Origin: an uncultured Desulfobacterales bacterium
Lineage (GTDB): Bacteria > Desulfobacterota > Desulfobacteria > Desulfobacterales > UBA11574
DNA length: 57,596 nucleotides
Direction: 5' to 3'
Assembly (NCBI GenBank): GCA_937998305.1
Contig: CALLDL010000025.1
Coordinates: 1 to 57,596, forward strand
Positions 56,075 through 57,596 of the stretch are shown here, piece after piece (position 1 is the first letter of the stretch; every line of letters starts with the position of its first letter). A program made the translations under genes and the position numbers. Under the pieces are notes generated by a model, which saw nothing but the letters and a program-made list of their open reading frames with translations, did no database searches and was not told the DNA's origin.

Positions 56075-56519
56075 AAATGCTCCTTGCTTTCTACAAAATC
56101 CAAGATAAAAAGCGACTCCAAGGATTATGGAAAGAATCCCGGATAACCTGTATTTTGATCTGATAATGAATTGAGATACCAATCCATTTCATAATCGACT
56201 CCTTGTACGGCTAAAGGTTGTTGTTGCATGAAGGAATCTGTATATTCACAAAAAACACAACATTTGTCAAGATATTAATACGTTATGTGGAATATGGATA
56301 TAAAGATCACTGATTTGATTGAGATTTGTATAAATTCAGGAATGATTCCTAATTAATCAAGATCCTTGACAATTTTATTTAACTTTGAGATGTACTCATA
56401 GGATTCCAAAATAGTTGCTTCAACCCTTAACAAATAGAGGGCCATGTGATGATGTTGAACCCCATTTCTCAGAATAGAGAGATGGGGTTTTGTGTTTTAA
56501 ACTGATATCTTTTTTGAAG
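56075..56519. other. A+T-rich spacer at the right end
   Basis: Holds the promoter region of the Sec-DsbA/ihfA pair. A 34-codon minus-strand frame (MQQQPLAVQGVDYEMDWYL onward, about 56228-56127) is possible but has no clear ribosome-binding site. The terminator-like hairpin at 56458-56498 is listed separately. Confidence 0.45.
56458..56498 (+). terminator. Rho-independent terminator, orphan
   Basis: AACCCCATTTCTC (56458-56470) and GAGAGATGGGGTT (56477-56489) pair with one mismatch and are followed by TTGTGTTTT. No plus-strand gene is recognisable before it, so it may be left from a deleted gene. Confidence 0.65.
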
Positions 56520-56940
56520 GGCTGTGCCACGACCCTCAGGCTCGACCCAGTTGCAATAGATGGACAACAAGAACTGTATCAGGAAGGAACAAAAACACTA
56601 ATATGACCAAAGAATTCATTGGTTGCCATCCGTCCAGCTACTAACACCTATCAATCTGCCCAGGCGTCCGACTTTAGTCGTGAGCGTATTGAATGGAACT
56701 GAAAAACCATTCAATTTTTCTACTGAAGATATAGACGTGTATGTAGATAATAAACCCATAAAGGTCTCCACATATGACGAACTTGTTGCAGAAGTAAAAA
56801 GACAACGAGCATTTGCCGCTTTTGCCATTGCATTAAGTGGTGTTGCACAGTCAATGAATGCAGCCAATGCCATCAGGTCTTTATTAAATGCAGCTTCTGG
56901 AAAGGCTGGGAAAAGAAATATGCTTGAGATTGTTGAGTGA
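56520..56940 (+). pseudogene. Decayed gene of unknown family (stop plus frameshift)
   Basis: Frame 1 reads GCATTLRLDPVAIDGQQELY and QEGTKTLI, then a TGA at 56604-56606, then PKNSLVAIRPATNTYQSAQ to about 56662. The sense then continues one frame over as RRPTLVVSVLNGTEKPFNF and ends near MNAANAIRS at 56940. Joined, this looks like one small lipoprotein-like gene (LKGC near the start) with one nonsense codon and one frameshift. No metal or redox motif suggests that this UGA is Sec. The last 106 codons alone stay open from a TTG at 56623. Confidence 0.6.
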
Positions 56941-57079
56941 TGTGGTGGGACTGAATTGATAAAGACCTTAAATTATGTCTGTAGTAATATCAGTTTTGAA
57001 TGCTGGTACGAGATCTTTACTTGAGAGTCAGAACTTCCTTAGTTATCATTGACCACATAACAAAAAAGTAGCTTTAAAT

Positions 57080-57460
57080 ATGAAAAACATAATACTTGTA
57101 ATCTTAATACTCCTATGTATGCCACTTCTCGTTTATGGTGAAACTGAAACTTTCATTTGTAAATATTCCACCTACAGCGATGGAAATGGAACCCACAAAG
57201 TAAAAGATAAATTTATTCTAACATTCATTGTGGATATGACAAAAAAAGTCGCTTATATGTTAGGCAATCAAGGCAGTGAAGAAGTTGCATTGATTCCATC
57301 AGCGGTTGGAAAGGGTATTTCTTTCGTTGAAATTACAGGATTAGGTAATGTCATGACAACCGCTATTGATGCGAAAGGTAATTCAGTTCATAGCAGAAAT
57401 ACAATCCTTGATGGTGGGATCGTACCAACTCAATATTATGGGAAATGTGAGTTTGAGTAA
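57080..57460 (+). CDS. Small secreted hypothetical protein
   Basis: A 126-residue protein with a clear N-terminal signal peptide: MKNIILVILILLCMPLLVYG, with likely cleavage after VYG. The mature part is beta-rich with two Cys (FICKYS and YGKCEFE) that could form a disulfide. No family recognised. It is A+T-rich compared with the central part of the window, in line with a transferred region. It is followed directly by repeat copy 3. Confidence 0.6.
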   Translation: MKNIILVILILLCMPLLVYGETETFICKYSTYSDGNGTHKVKDKFILTFIVDMTKKVAYMLGNQGSEEVALIPSAVGKGISFVEITGLGNVMTTAIDAKGNSVHSRNTILDGGIVPTQYYGKCEFE

Positions 57461-57462
57461 AG

Positions 57463-57596
57463 AATCCTGGCCCAAAGGACCAGGCTTTGGTTTGCCCCTG
57501 AAAGGGGCTCAAAGCCGTACAAGTTAAAAGTGTCTAAAGTGATCTAAAGTGCCTAAAGTTATGGTGTCGCTTCGCTCCGATGTTTTTATATAATTG
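57463..57596. repeat. Short-word palindromic repeat, copy 3 (cut by the window end)
   Basis: Matches 23945-24092: ACCAGGCTTTGGTTTGCCC, then TACAAGTTAAAAGTG, AAGTGATCTAAAGTGCCTAA, GTGTCGCTTCGCTCCG and TTTTTATATAATTG, the last reaching the final base. The opposed right arm would lie beyond the window. Confidence 0.7.

Noticed and set aside
56127-56228. 34-codon frame upstream of the Sec-DsbA gene
   Set aside because: No clear ribosome-binding site or recognisable family; kept only as a note in the spacer entry.
56604-56606. A third selenocysteine codon in the decayed gene
   Set aside because: The flanking residues contain no redox or Cys-conserved motif, the same gene has a frameshift 55 bases later, and the sense fits Ser (TCA to TGA).

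Overview
The window reads as chromosomal DNA of an anaerobic Desulfobacterota bacterium, most likely of the Desulfobacterales (sulfate-reducer lineage). I infer this from a single-chain pyruvate:ferredoxin-type oxidoreductase, a PfaC-like lipid megasynthase, two apparent UGA-encoded selenoproteins, a system II (ResB/CcsA) cytochrome c maturation pair, DksA- and FmdB-type small zinc proteins, and many short palindromic repeats between genes. No rRNA, intact tRNA, CRISPR array or transposase gene was found.

Layout. 1-4.2 kb (minus strand): fabD, a dksA-like gene, a PHP phosphoesterase, rnc and a radical SAM gene form a tight run. 4.2-4.8 kb is gene-free and holds a MITE-like element. 4.8-12.9 kb (minus): a KS-CLF-AT-DH-DH megasynthase followed by an OleA-like condensing enzyme, a probable secondary-lipid pathway. 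13-15.7 kb: a phosphoribosyltransferase, two ABM-domain proteins and a small unknown ORF. 16-18.2 kb (plus): a berberine-bridge-type flavoprotein and an ArsM-like methyltransferase in which UGA replaces a conserved Cys. 18.5-22.3 kb: a large AsmA-family protein with four internal repeats. 23-24 kb: endonuclease IV. 24.3-34.6 kb is a nitrogen-control block: a NifA-like sigma-54 activator, then glnE (broken by one in-frame TAG), glnD, glnB and glnA on the minus strand. 35.2-39.1 kb: the PFOR-like enzyme. 39.1-45.1 kb (minus): a J-domain protein, an M48 lipoprotein peptidase, a TerB/DjlA-like co-chaperone, and a WbqC plus B12-radical-SAM pair. 45.4-50.7 kb: small zinc or iron proteins, gltX, glnS and an FmdB-type gene. 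51-54.4 kb (minus): a TIGR01777 epimerase, ccsA and resB. 54.7-57.6 kb: a tRNA 3'-end remnant, an ihfA-like gene with a Sec-containing DsbA/FrnE gene upstream of it, a decayed gene and a small secreted protein. This right end may be the start of an integrated island.

How genes work together. GlnD should modify GlnB at Tyr51 and GlnE should adenylylate GlnA at Tyr398; both target tyrosines are present, so the glnE nonsense codon matters. FabD, the OleA-like enzyme and the megasynthase could supply, extend and condense acyl chains, but ACP, ketoreductase and enoylreductase functions are not encoded here.

Most notable. (1) Two independent in-frame UGA codons each sit exactly where the family has a redox-active or conserved Cys, and each is followed at 17 or 21 nt by a hairpin with a GGA apical loop, as expected of bacterial SECIS elements. 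(2) An OleA-like enzyme, with the Glu/Cys/His/Asn set at OleA spacing, is paired with a Pfa-like synthase and no oleBCD. (3) Tandem 7-bp repeats run through three interdomain linkers of the megasynthase and resemble repeats found between genes. (4) Several families of inverted-repeat elements abut or form gene ends. All calls are from reading the sequence; no database search was run.
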